DNA of 64,000 nucleotides. Source: Alteriqipengyuania halimionae (GTDB taxonomy: Bacteria > Pseudomonadota > Alphaproteobacteria > Sphingomonadales > Sphingomonadaceae). The stretch is from contig NZ_WTYR01000001.1 in NCBI RefSeq assembly GCF_009827575.1, forward strand, positions 434,001 through 498,000. The letters are read 5' to 3'. Numbering within the stretch: the stretch's first letter is position 1; every line of letters begins with the position of its first letter. The position numbers were made by a program, and so were the translations under genes. Of the stretch, positions 43,479-53,183 are shown piece by piece. Below the pieces are notes generated by a model. That model was not told where the DNA came from. It did no database searches and saw nothing but the letters and a program-made list of their open reading frames with translations.

Positions 43479-44106
43479 GTTTGCTTCAACGCCCCATACC
43501 GGATTCGGCTCCGACGCGGATCGTCTCGTCATCGGCGTGGACGAGGCCGGGCGTGGCCCACTGGCCGGTCCGGTGGTCGCCGCCGCCTGCGTTTTGTGCA
43601 AACCGCGCCCGCCCGGCCTGGCGGACAGCAAGGTGCTTTCGGCCAAGCAGCGCGCCGCGCTCGTCACGCCGATACGGGCGCGTTGCGCCTGGGCTCTGGG
43701 GGTGGTCGAGGTCGACGAGATCGACCGGCTCAACATCTTCGGTGCGACGATGCTGGCGATGACGCTCGCGGTCGCCCGGGTGGTCGACGCGCTTGGGCGC
43801 GAGCCCGACGAGGTGCTGATCGACGGCAATCTGACGCCCTCCGGTCGGCGCGAGGAGTGGCGCTGGCCCGCTCGCGCGATCGTGAAGGGCGACGCGAAGG
43901 AGCCGTGCATCTCCGCCGCCTCGATCCTCGCCAAGGAGCACCGCGACGCCGCAATGCGCGATCTGGCCGCCGCCCATCCGCATTACGGCTGGGAGCGGAA
44001 TGCCGGCTACGGCACGGCCGAGCATATCGCGGCGCTGCGCACCCATGGCCCGACCCCGCATCACCGTCGCAGTTTCGCGCCCGTGGCCCAGCTCACGCTG
44101 CTCTGA
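43477..44106 (+). CDS. rnhB: Ribonuclease HII
   Basis: 209 residues. Signature VIGVDEAGRGPLAGPVVAAA with the catalytic Asp-Glu, a second Asp in DEVLIDGNL, the KGDAKEPCISAASILAKEHRD stretch and the final YGWERNAGYGTAEHI. It nicks RNA-DNA hybrids and misinserted ribonucleotides. No other start codon lies between ATG 43477 and the active site, so this start, overlapping the divergent dehydrogenase ATG in CATG, is probably real. Confidence 0.95.
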   Translation: MFASTPHTGFGSDADRLVIGVDEAGRGPLAGPVVAAACVLCKPRPPGLADSKVLSAKQRAALVTPIRARCAWALGVVEVDEIDRLNIFGATMLAMTLAVARVVDALGREPDEVLIDGNLTPSGRREEWRWPARAIVKGDAKEPCISAASILAKEHRDAAMRDLAAAHPHYGWERNAGYGTAEHIAALRTHGPTPHHRRSFAPVAQLTLL

Positions 44107-44186
44107 TCGCAGGCACGGCACGATTGGTTAACGGCTCGCCGCACGGCACCCGGGCTGAGTCTTCCGCGCCACACCCCCAGATATGG

Positions 44187-45509
<1,323 letters not shown>

Positions 45510-45533
45510 CCCGAGGGATCGCGGCTTCGGGCC

Positions 45534-45935
45534 TTACTTCCCGTTGACGCCCAGCCGCCAGAGCAGCGCCATGATCGCGCCCTTGGCTGGCTGGATCAGC
45601 CCGATCGAGAGGATCGCGAAAGGGATCACCAGCGCCAGCACGAGGCCGAGCGTCGAGAGGATATCGGCCGTTGCCAGCGCGATCATGATCGGCGCCATGA
45701 TATGGCCGGTCAGGAAGATCGAGACATAGGCCGGAAAATCGTCCGCCCGGTGCCGGTCCCAATCCTTGCCGCAGACCGGGCATTCTTCCACCGGCTTGAG
45801 AAAGCGCGGCATCAACGTTGCCTCACCGCAATGGGGGCAGCGATTGCGGATCCCGCGCCACACGGCCTCCCAGTTCGACGAGGCGGGGGTGAAGCCGGTC
45901 TGCGGCTCCACCGTCTCGGCTTCACTCCGATTCAT
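45534..45935 (-). CDS. DUF983 zinc-ribbon membrane protein
   Basis: 133 residues: a four-cysteine zinc-ribbon-like module (NRCPHCGEATLM and EECPVCGKDW, residues about 32-57), then two hydrophobic helices (about residues 68-90 and 95-115). This is the DUF983 layout; genes of this family often sit near cytochrome oxidase genes, but here none is adjacent. The ATG lies within the last codons of the upstream small gene, a 14-base overlap. Confidence 0.88.
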   Translation of the reverse strand: MNRSEAETVEPQTGFTPASSNWEAVWRGIRNRCPHCGEATLMPRFLKPVEECPVCGKDWDRHRADDFPAYVSIFLTGHIMAPIMIALATADILSTLGLVLALVIPFAILSIGLIQPAKGAIMALLWRLGVNGK

Positions 45936-46089
45936 CGAGAGCCCCCGCCGTCTCGTCGCATTCGACCCGCTCCTGACGCCGGCGCGCGATCTCGGCATTC
46001 TGGCGATCCTGCGCGCGGTTCCCCGCAATCGCGACCACGACGAACAGCGCCATGAGGAGAATGGAAACGATGATCATAAAGACAGGCAT
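45922..46089 (-). CDS. Small single-helix membrane protein overlapping DUF983
   Basis: 55 residues: one N-terminal transmembrane helix (MPVFMIIVSILLMALFVVVA) followed by a charged segment (NRAQDRQNAEIARRRQERVE, then CDETAGALDESE). Its TGA lies 14 bases inside the DUF983 gene, in another frame, so translation of the two is probably coupled. The start could be 46089 or the ATG at 46077. It is not an N-terminal part of DUF983. Too short for family recognition, but the composition and overlap favour a real gene. Confidence 0.6.
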   Translation of the reverse strand: MPVFMIIVSILLMALFVVVAIAGNRAQDRQNAEIARRRQERVECDETAGALDESE

Positions 46090-46227
46090 GATGGACGCGC
46101 TTTAGAGGCTTGCAGGCCCGGAGGCCATAGGTCTGGCCGAGCGCCGAGGCTCAAGACGCAGGATTGACACGAGGGCCGTACCGACCTCTATAGGAAAATT
46201 GCGCCGGGGCTCGAAACCATCACACCC

Positions 46228-46422
46228 GTGCCCGATGCCAGCCCCACTCTCGGTGAGGCCGGTGCCGCCAGCGTATCGCCCACCGCCGTCCTCACCATCT
46301 ATATCCCGTCGGAGGCCCCGCAGGACAAGGTCACACGCGCGATCGACGCCATCCTCGCTGCGCATCCGTGGGAGGTGCCGGTGATCGAGGTGAGCGAGAC
46401 GAGGCTCGTCATGTGCGGGTGA
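46228..46422 (+). CDS. Small stand-alone protein resembling the YqfO/CutA-like insert of NIF3 proteins
   Basis: 64 residues, GTG start. The pattern LTIYIPSEAPQDKVTRAIDA followed by ILAAHPWEVPVIEV resembles the ferredoxin-like domain with the HPYEEPAYDV motif inserted in NIF3/YqfO proteins. Here it stands alone. No ATG is available in frame and no strong ribosome site is seen; the frame is open 60 bases further upstream without an ATG, GTG or TTG. Function unknown. Confidence 0.5.
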   Translation: MPDASPTLGEAGAASVSPTAVLTIYIPSEAPQDKVTRAIDAILAAHPWEVPVIEVSETRLVMCG

Positions 46423-46452
46423 GGAGGGGTTGGCCCGGTAGGACTGCCGTGG

Positions 46453-47886
46453 TCAAAACGGCGCGGCGATGATCGTCAGCAGATTGTCGACGAAGCGGCG
46501 GGGGAGCGGTCGGCTGGTGGCCTCTTCGCGGTCGATCTCGGTGGCGTCTGCCAGCCAGCGTTCCTGGCGTTCGCGAAGCTGAGTGGCGAGCGCGGCGGAT
46601 TCGAGCAGGATGTTGTTTTCGAAATTGAGCTCAAGGCTGCGGCGGTCCATGTTGGACGAGCCGATCAGCGCGAGCCTGTCGTCCACCACGATCGTCTTGG
46701 CGTGGAGCAGGCCGCCGCGATATTCGAAGATGCGCACGCCTGCCTTTGCCAGCATCGGGTAATAGGCGCGACTGATCGCGCCGACGATCCGGTTGTCGTT
46801 GCGATGCGGGAAGACGATGCGAACCGCGACCCCGCGGCGCGCAGCGGCCATGATCGCGCCGATCAGCGGCGGATCGGGCGCGAAATAGGGGGTGGTGATC
46901 GTCATGCCGGTCTGCGCGGCTGCCAGCACGGCCACGAACATGTCGGTCATCGTGCCGCGCGGCGACAGCGGACCGACACCGCTGGCAATGGCGGCGATAC
47001 CATCGGGTAAGGGCCGCGGCGGGTCCGCTTGCATCGCGGCGTGCATGTCCTCGCCCGTCTCCAGCGTCCATGAGGCGGCGAAGATGATGTCCGCCTGTCG
47101 CGCCACCGGCCCCTCGAAGCGCGCGAGGATATCGACCCAGGGCGCGAATGTGCGCTTGGGAAGAAAGGCAGGATCGGCGCAGTTCTGGCTGCCGCAATAG
47201 GCGATGCGCCCGTCGATCACGGCGATCTTGCGGTGATTGCGCAGATCGGCGCGATGCCCGACGAGAAAGCCCAGACCGAGCGGCGTTTCGAGCAGGCTGC
47301 AAAGCTGTGCCCCGGCTTTGCGCATCGCAGGCCAGTGGACGGATCGGATCAGGCCGCGCGAGCCCACCGCATCGGCGGCGATCCGGCATGTCACGCCGCG
47401 CCGCGCCGCGCGGCAGACGGCCTCCACCACTTTGGTGCCGTTATGGTCCTTGAGCCAGATATAGAACGACAGGTGGACCACGTGTCGGGCAGCATCGATG
47501 TCGGCCACCAGCATCTCGATCGCGGCATCGGAATCCGGCGCGAGGATCGCTTTGTTTCCCGTGGCAGTGGGCCATCCCGCCGCGGCCTCGAAGGTTCGGA
47601 AGGCGTTGCCGGTCAGCCCGTCCAGCCTCGCTTTCGGTGACGGGTCCGGTGCGAAGGGGACCAGGTCTTGTTCGGCCTGGCGCGCATGCTCGCGAAAGGC
47701 TTTGGAAATCCATGGCTCGCCGAAGATGAGGTAGAGGATCACGCCCGCCACCGGCAAGGCGATCAGCAGCACCACCCATGCCGCCCGCGCATCGGAATCG
47801 CGCTTGTCGAACAGCACGGCGCGCACGATCACGGCGAGATGGATCGCGACGAGCACCAGGCCCGCAACCTTGCTCCAATCGATCAA
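46453..47886 (-). CDS. cls: Cardiolipin synthase (phospholipase D family)
   Basis: 477 residues. Two N-terminal transmembrane helices (VAGLVLVAIHLAVIVRAVLF and AAWVVLLIALPVAGVILYLIF) carry the PLDNc layout, followed by two HKD-type motifs: HRKIAVIDGRIAYCGSQN and HAKTIVVDDRLALIGSSNMD. It joins phosphatidylglycerol molecules to form cardiolipin at the inner membrane. The start is TTG, supported by a GGAAGG site about 7 bases upstream. Confidence 0.93.
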   Translation of the reverse strand: MIDWSKVAGLVLVAIHLAVIVRAVLFDKRDSDARAAWVVLLIALPVAGVILYLIFGEPWISKAFREHARQAEQDLVPFAPDPSPKARLDGLTGNAFRTFEAAAGWPTATGNKAILAPDSDAAIEMLVADIDAARHVVHLSFYIWLKDHNGTKVVEAVCRAARRGVTCRIAADAVGSRGLIRSVHWPAMRKAGAQLCSLLETPLGLGFLVGHRADLRNHRKIAVIDGRIAYCGSQNCADPAFLPKRTFAPWVDILARFEGPVARQADIIFAASWTLETGEDMHAAMQADPPRPLPDGIAAIASGVGPLSPRGTMTDMFVAVLAAAQTGMTITTPYFAPDPPLIGAIMAAARRGVAVRIVFPHRNDNRIVGAISRAYYPMLAKAGVRIFEYRGGLLHAKTIVVDDRLALIGSSNMDRRSLELNFENNILLESAALATQLRERQERWLADATEIDREEATSRPLPRRFVDNLLTIIAAPF

Positions 47887-48115
47887 GTGCTTTCCTTCCT
47901 GCCGATGACGTTGGCCTATTCTCTACCGTATTTCCGGCAGGCCGATAGAGCGAGCCGCTTTTCGGGCCAGGTCGGGCAGCGGTGGCTCTGTCCTACTGTC
48001 GCCGTCCGCGCTACGAAGGGTGCATGAACGCGCTTTATCTCGCCCCGAAGATTCCTTCCTCAGGACTGTGTAACACCCGGTCCATGGTTCAGCTTCCCGC
48101 CTACGAGGCTGAACG

Positions 48116-49237
48116 ATGAGCGCCGTCTACATCCGCCCGACCGCGCTCGCGGCCTCGCCGCAAAGCGAGGAGGGGGAGGCGATCCGGCTCGCGGGGGGGA
48201 TGGTCTATGCCTCGCGCTTCGCAGTGATCGTGCGCGACAGCGCCGAGGACGGGGGGCGTGTGGTGTCGCGCACACGGTGCGGCGTCGAGGCGATGCCAGA
48301 TGTGCTCGGCGCGCTGCCCGACGACCTGGCTGCAGAGGCCGAAGCGCAATGGGGTAATCTCACCCTCGCGCATCCGCCGCTCGAAATGGGCGCGCGGACG
48401 GTGCGGATGGACCAGCCGCAAGTGGTCGGCATCCTCAACGTCACGCCCGACAGCTTCTCCGATGGCGGGGCGTTCATGGATGATCCCGACGCGATGCGCA
48501 CCCAAGCCGCCGCGATGTGCGAGGGCGGGGCGGCGATGATCGATATCGGCGGCGAAAGCACGCGGCCCGATGCGCGCGAAGTGTGGGAAGGCGACGAGAT
48601 TGCGCGGGTCGTCCCCGCGGTCGAAACTGTATCCGGGATGGGCGCGGCGATCAGTGTCGACACGCGCAAGGTCGGCGTGATGGAAGCCGCGCTTCAGGCA
48701 GGGGCACATGTGGTGAACGACGTATCCGCCCTGCGCCACGATCCGCGCGCGCTCGAGTTCGTGGCGGATCGCGGTGTGCCGGTGATCCTGATGCACGCGC
48801 CGGGCGACGGGCCGAACCCGCACGAGGACGCGGATTACGGCAATGTCGTGCTCGACGTGTTCGATGGGTTGAAGGAACGGCGCGATGCGGCGCTGGCGGC
48901 GGGAATCGCGGCGGGCAGGATCCTGCTCGATCCCGGCATCGGCTTCGGCAAGTCGCTGGCCGAGAACCTGGCGCTGATCAACGCGCTCCCGCTGTTCCAC
49001 GCGCTCGGCCACCCGCTGATGCTGGGCGTGAGCCGCAAACGGATGATCGGTGCGCTCTCGAACGAAGCGCGCGCGCACGAACGCCTCGGCGGCAGCATCG
49101 CGCTGGCGATGAAAGGCATGGAGGCGGGCTACCAGCTCCTGCGCGTCCACGACGTTGCCGAAACGGTGCAGGCGCGCAACGTCTGGCGCGGTTTGCGCGA
49201 CGCCGCGCTGACGGACTTCGCGGAGCTGCCGGGCTAG
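48116..49237 (+). CDS. folP: Dihydropteroate synthase with N-terminal extension
   Basis: 373 residues. The TIM-barrel DHPS domain starts at about residue 101: PQVVGILNVTPDSFSDGG, then MIDIGGESTRPDAREV, ISVDTRKVGVMEAAL, VNDVSALRHD, LDPGIGFGKSLAENL and the terminal VHDVAETVQARNVWRG. It joins the pterin to p-aminobenzoate in folate synthesis. The first 95 residues are unusual for bacterial DHPS, which normally begins just before the ILNVTPDSF motif. Its TAG and the stop of the convergent regulator overlap in CTAG. Confidence 0.93.
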   Translation: MSAVYIRPTALAASPQSEEGEAIRLAGGMVYASRFAVIVRDSAEDGGRVVSRTRCGVEAMPDVLGALPDDLAAEAEAQWGNLTLAHPPLEMGARTVRMDQPQVVGILNVTPDSFSDGGAFMDDPDAMRTQAAAMCEGGAAMIDIGGESTRPDAREVWEGDEIARVVPAVETVSGMGAAISVDTRKVGVMEAALQAGAHVVNDVSALRHDPRALEFVADRGVPVILMHAPGDGPNPHEDADYGNVVLDVFDGLKERRDAALAAGIAAGRILLDPGIGFGKSLAENLALINALPLFHALGHPLMLGVSRKRMIGALSNEARAHERLGGSIALAMKGMEAGYQLLRVHDVAETVQARNVWRGLRDAALTDFAELPG

Positions 49238-50655
49238 GCCGCGTTGTCGATGCCTAGATCGGAGAGCTTGCGGTAGAGCGTGGAGCGCCCGATCCCGAGG
49301 CGGCGGGCCACTTCGGTCATGCGGCCGCGGTAGTGGCCGATGGCGAGGCGGATGACGTCGGCCTCGATCTCCTCGAGCGGGCGCAGATTGCCGTCCTCGG
49401 CGTAGAGCATCACGCCCGCGCTCTCGGACTGGCGGCTGCCGCTCGAACCGCGATCGGGCACCACCATGCTCGATAGCTGGGGGAAGTCCTCGCTGGTCAG
49501 CGCATCGCCTTCGGTGAAGACGGCGGCGCGGAACAACACGGCCTGGAGCTGGCGGACATTGCCCGGCCAGTCGAACGCGGCGAGCAGGGCGATCGCGCCG
49601 TCGGTGATACCGAGCTGGCGCAAGCCTGGTTGCTCGGCGATCTGGGCGAGGAAATGGCGCGACAGCGCGGCGATGTCTGTCGCTCGCTCTCGCAAGGGCG
49701 GCACGTCGATGCGGGTCGCGGAAAGCTGGCCGTAGAGGGCTTCGCTGAACAGGCCGGCCTCGACCAGCCCTTCGAGCTTGCTGTCGCAGCAGGCGAGGAT
49801 GCGCGTGTCGATACGGAAGCCGTAGGTGGCGCCGAGCGGGCGCACGGTCTTGCTTTCGATGACTTCGGCCAGCCGTTCCTGCGTGGCGAGCGGCAGGCGA
49901 TCGATCGAATCGAGCGCGAGCGTACCGCCGTCGCAATTCTGGAGCGCGCCGGTCTGATTGTCGAACGCCCCGGCAAAAGCGCCTTTCTCATGCCCGAACA
50001 GCGCCGAATCGATCGCGCTGGCGGAAAGATCGGCGACATCGATGAGCTTGAACGGCCCCTTCGCGCGCGGCGATGCGGCCTGCATCGCGCGCACCAGCAT
50101 TTCCTTGCCGGTGCCGTTCTCGCCTTCGATCAGGACGTAGCCGTGCCCGCGCGCCGCCTTGGCCGCGACGGCCAGTGCATTGCGGAATGCGGGGGCGGCG
50201 CCGATCATCGAATCAAAGTCGCCCCTCGCCTTGATCTTCTCGGTCAACGGAGCGAGCTCGTTCTGCGGGCTGCCGCGCCGCGTCGCGCCGTTTACCGCCT
50301 GCATCACCTTTTCCGGCGCGACGGGCTTGACCAGATAGTCGCTCGCCCCCGCGCGCATTGCCTCGACCGCGAGCAGAGGCGACGTGTTCGCTGTCAACAT
50401 CATGATCGGCAAAGCGGGGCGGCGGGTCTTCATCTCGGCGATCAGCTCGCAGACATCGTCACCCGGGACCGATTGATCGAGAACGATCGCCGAAAGCTGC
50501 ATGCCTTCCTGCGTGCCCAGGGTGGCAATGGCACTCTCGGCATCCTCGACACAAACCGTTCGCCAACCTTCGCGCGAGGCCTGCTTTGCAACGCTCTGGG
50601 CCTGGTTGCAGTCGCGATCGATGATCATCAACAGTCGCGAATCTTCGTGTTCCAT
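49234..50655 (-). CDS. NtrC-type response regulator with degenerate sigma-54 AAA+ core
   Basis: 473 residues: receiver domain (Asp13/15, phospho-acceptor Asp60, Thr88, Lys110), AAA+ domain (about residues 148-370) and a Fis-type helix-turn-helix (RMTEVARRLGIGRSTLYRKL). Walker A is intact (GENGTGKE, 178-185). The sigma-54 contact loop reads GAFAGA (225-230) instead of GAFTGA, Walker B is LALDS instead of LFLDE, and the GxFRxDLYYRL segment with the arginine finger reads GLFSEALYGQL. It therefore probably does not activate sigma-54 promoters in the standard way. The ATG at 50655 is chosen over a TTG six codons upstream. No sensor kinase gene is adjacent. Confidence 0.85.
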   Translation of the reverse strand: MEHEDSRLLMIIDRDCNQAQSVAKQASREGWRTVCVEDAESAIATLGTQEGMQLSAIVLDQSVPGDDVCELIAEMKTRRPALPIMMLTANTSPLLAVEAMRAGASDYLVKPVAPEKVMQAVNGATRRGSPQNELAPLTEKIKARGDFDSMIGAAPAFRNALAVAAKAARGHGYVLIEGENGTGKEMLVRAMQAASPRAKGPFKLIDVADLSASAIDSALFGHEKGAFAGAFDNQTGALQNCDGGTLALDSIDRLPLATQERLAEVIESKTVRPLGATYGFRIDTRILACCDSKLEGLVEAGLFSEALYGQLSATRIDVPPLRERATDIAALSRHFLAQIAEQPGLRQLGITDGAIALLAAFDWPGNVRQLQAVLFRAAVFTEGDALTSEDFPQLSSMVVPDRGSSGSRQSESAGVMLYAEDGNLRPLEEIEADVIRLAIGHYRGRMTEVARRLGIGRSTLYRKLSDLGIDNAA

Positions 50656-50825
50656 GCTGCGGAATGCCTTCAAACTGTCCCTGTGCGGGACGATTCATAG
50701 CGTGAATGCGTAAATTTGCCATTAAGTGACAGGTGAATTGTGCATTCGAGGCGCGAGGGATGGGCTTGAGCAAGCGCGATGGGCGCGATAGGGATTGCGA
50801 AACAAATTCAAGGGAACACCGCCGC

Positions 50826-50948
50826 ATGGCCAAAGTCGATATGAAGAGCGCCACATCCACCTATGACCGCTTCATCGGTCTGCTCAAATGGGCAGTGCCG
50901 GTCATTGCGCTGATCGTGCTCTTCGTCGTCCTTCTGATCGCCGACTGA
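50826..50948 (+). CDS. aa3-type cytochrome c oxidase subunit IV-like (40 residues)
   Basis: A 40-residue protein: a short polar N-terminus (MAKVDMKSATSTYDRFIGLL) and one transmembrane helix (KWAVPVIALIVLFVVLLIAD). This matches the small bacterial aa3-type oxidase subunit IV (TYxxFxxLxKW then a helix). An AAGGGA site lies about 12 bases upstream. It sits 10 bases before pntAA rather than beside the other oxidase genes. Confidence 0.75.
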   Translation: MAKVDMKSATSTYDRFIGLLKWAVPVIALIVLFVVLLIAD

Positions 50949-50958
50949 GTCTCACCGC

Positions 50959-52086
50959 ATGGCCGAAACGATCCGCATCGCCGTTCTCAATGAGACTGAG
51001 GAGGGCGAGCGCAGGGTCGCGGCCACGCCCGAAACAGTCGGGAAATTCGCCAAGCTGGGGGCTGAACTCGCGGTCGAACAGGGCGCGGGCGATGGGGCGC
51101 GCCAGTCGGACGAGGCTTATCGCGAAGCCGGCGCCAAGGTCGGCACACGGCTCGAAGTGCTCGACGGCGCAGATATCGTGCTTGCCGTGCGCGCGCCCGA
51201 TCCGGCAGCATTGAAGGGTGCGAAGGCTGGCGCGTGGATCGTCGCCATGCACGATCCCTTCCAGCGCACCGAGCGGGTGGAAGCTTATGCCAAGGCCGGG
51301 CTCGAAGCGTTGGCGATGGAATTCATGCCGCGCATCACCCGAGCGCAATCGATGGACGTGCTGTCGAGCCAGTCGAACCTCGCCGGGTACAAGGCGGTGA
51401 TTCATTCGGCCGACACCTTCGGCCGCGCGTTTCCGATGATGATGACGGCGGCGGGCACGGTCAGCCCGGCCAAGGTGTTCGTGATGGGCGTGGGCGTGGC
51501 GGGGCTGCAGGCGATCGCGACGGCCAAGCGGCTGGGCGCGCAGGTCTCGGCGACCGATGTTCGATCAGCCACCAAGGAACAAATCAAGTCGCTGGGTGCG
51601 AAGCCGATATTCGTCGAGAGTGTCGAAGGGATCGAGGGCGAAGGCTCGGGCGGTTACGCCACCGAAATGAGCGACGAATATAAAGCCGCCCAAGCCGAAC
51701 TTGTCAGCGATCATATTGCCAAACAGGATATCGTTATCACCACCGCGCTGATTCCCGGCCGGCCCGCGCCCAAGCTGATTAGCGACGCGCAGATCGCCAG
51801 CATGAAGCCCGGTAGCGTGATCTGCGATCTCGCGGTCGTTCAGGGCGGCAATGTCGAAGGCAGCGCGCCCGATGAAGTCGTGGAAAAGCACGGCGTGACC
51901 ATCATCGGCTTCTCCAATACGGCGGGCGAGCTCGCTGCCGATGCCAGCGCGCTCTATTCGCGCAATCTGTACAACTTCCTATCGGCCTTCTGGGACGCGG
52001 AGCAGGGCAGACCCGTGCTCGACGAGGAAATCGGCGACGCCGTGCGACTGACGCAGGGCGGAGAAGTGGTGAACGAGAGTCTCTAG
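50959..52086 (+). CDS. pntAA: NAD(P) transhydrogenase alpha subunit, part 1 (NAD-binding)
   Basis: 375 residues, the soluble NAD(H)-binding dI component as a separate protein. Seen: LNETEEGERRVAATPETVGKF, RITRAQSMDVLSSQSNLAGY, the Rossmann motif VMGVGVAGLQAIATAKRLGA, and ALIPGRPAPKLISDAQIASMKPGSVICDLAV. With PntAB and PntB it couples hydride transfer from NADH to NADP+ to proton entry. Second gene of the operon. Confidence 0.95.
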   Translation: MAETIRIAVLNETEEGERRVAATPETVGKFAKLGAELAVEQGAGDGARQSDEAYREAGAKVGTRLEVLDGADIVLAVRAPDPAALKGAKAGAWIVAMHDPFQRTERVEAYAKAGLEALAMEFMPRITRAQSMDVLSSQSNLAGYKAVIHSADTFGRAFPMMMTAAGTVSPAKVFVMGVGVAGLQAIATAKRLGAQVSATDVRSATKEQIKSLGAKPIFVESVEGIEGEGSGGYATEMSDEYKAAQAELVSDHIAKQDIVITTALIPGRPAPKLISDAQIASMKPGSVICDLAVVQGGNVEGSAPDEVVEKHGVTIIGFSNTAGELAADASALYSRNLYNFLSAFWDAEQGRPVLDEEIGDAVRLTQGGEVVNESL

Positions 52087-52179
52087 CGCCAGTCCGGTCT
52101 GGGCACGCGACGAAGCGCGCATCTGAATTCAATCGCCTCCCGTATCTCCTCCTGCAAACGCAACAGGAGAGAGATTATC

Positions 52180-52758
52180 ATGCGTAATACGATCAAGATC
52201 GCCGGAGCCGCCATCGCCCTCAGCATGGCCACGACCGGCTGTATGTCGATGGATGGTGACATGATGGATGACGATGTCGCCTATGTCGATGGCGCCGCCA
52301 TGTATGCCAGCAAGAACATCGTCGAAAACGCGATGGAGAGCCCGATCCACACCACGCTTGTCGCCGCCGTGAAGCAGGCCCAGTTGGTCGATACGCTGAT
52401 GGGCCCCGGCCCATTCACAGTATTCGCCCCGACCGACGAAGCTTTCTCGCGCGTGCCGCAAGCCACGCTGAACGCGGTTATGATGGATGAGAACCGTCCG
52501 CTGCTGCAGAAAGTGCTGACTTACCACGTGGTGCCCGGTAGCGTCACCTCGGCGGACCTCGTGAAGCTGATCCGTGAAGGCGGCGGCAAAGCGATGGTAA
52601 CCACCGTCGAGGGCGGTCAGCTTACCTTCACGCTGAAGGACGGCAACGTGATGATCATGGGGCAGAACGGCAGTTCGGCATGGGTTACACAGGCTGACGT
52701 GATGCAATCGAACGGCGTGATCCATGTCGTCAACGGCGTGCTCATGCCCGCCATGTAA
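52180..52758 (+). CDS. Fasciclin-domain protein, probable lipoprotein
   Basis: 192 residues: signal region (MRNTIKIAGAAIALSMATTG, Cys21), a Met/Asp-rich linker (MSMDGDMMDDDVAYVDG) and one fasciclin (FAS1) domain with TLVAAVKQAQLVDTLMGPGPFTVFAPTDEAF, a YHVVPG motif and the end VIHVVNGVLMP. Such domains mediate adhesion or envelope stability. AGGAGAG precedes the ATG. It lies between pntAA and pntAB on the same strand, which is unusual; it has no evident link to transhydrogenation. Confidence 0.9.
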   Translation: MRNTIKIAGAAIALSMATTGCMSMDGDMMDDDVAYVDGAAMYASKNIVENAMESPIHTTLVAAVKQAQLVDTLMGPGPFTVFAPTDEAFSRVPQATLNAVMMDENRPLLQKVLTYHVVPGSVTSADLVKLIREGGGKAMVTTVEGGQLTFTLKDGNVMIMGQNGSSAWVTQADVMQSNGVIHVVNGVLMPAM

Positions 52759-52898
52759 AGTTTGCCCCATTCCCGGGGCATTGCGGGGACCGTTCGCTAC
52801 CTACCCCCTTTCTGGCGAGCGGTCCCCTTTTGCGTCTACGCTCGACAGGCGGACAACGGCTTGTCATAAATCCCTGCGTTCGAGCGAGGGGAGAGCAC

Positions 52899-53183
52899 GT
52901 GGACTTCATTTCGATCCTGTCGATTTTCGTGCTGGCGTGTTTCGTCGGCTATTATGTCGTGTGGTCGGTCACGCCCGCGCTGCACACGCCGCTGATGGCG
53001 GTGACCAATGCGATTTCCAGCGTGATCATCGTCGGCGCGCTGATCGCGGCGGCGGCGGCCGACGTGCCGGGGGCCAAGTGGCTGGGGCTACTCGGCATCG
53101 TGCTCGCCAGCATCAATATCTTCGGCGGCTTCGCGGTCACGGCGCGAATGCTGGCGATGTACAAGAAGAAGGAGAAGAAGTGA
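52899..53183 (+). CDS. pntAB: NAD(P) transhydrogenase alpha subunit, part 2 (membrane)
   Basis: 94 residues with three hydrophobic helices: ISILSIFVLACFVGYYVVWSV, AISSVIIVGALIAAAAA and WLGLLGIVLASINIFGGFAVT, followed by RMLAMYKKKEKK. The motif TPALHTPLMAVTNAISSVI is typical of the separate membrane piece of PntA. The GTG start has GAGGGGAGAG just upstream, so the 23 upstream in-frame codons are not included. Its TGA shares a base with the pntB start. Confidence 0.93.
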   Translation: MDFISILSIFVLACFVGYYVVWSVTPALHTPLMAVTNAISSVIIVGALIAAAAADVPGAKWLGLLGIVLASINIFGGFAVTARMLAMYKKKEKK

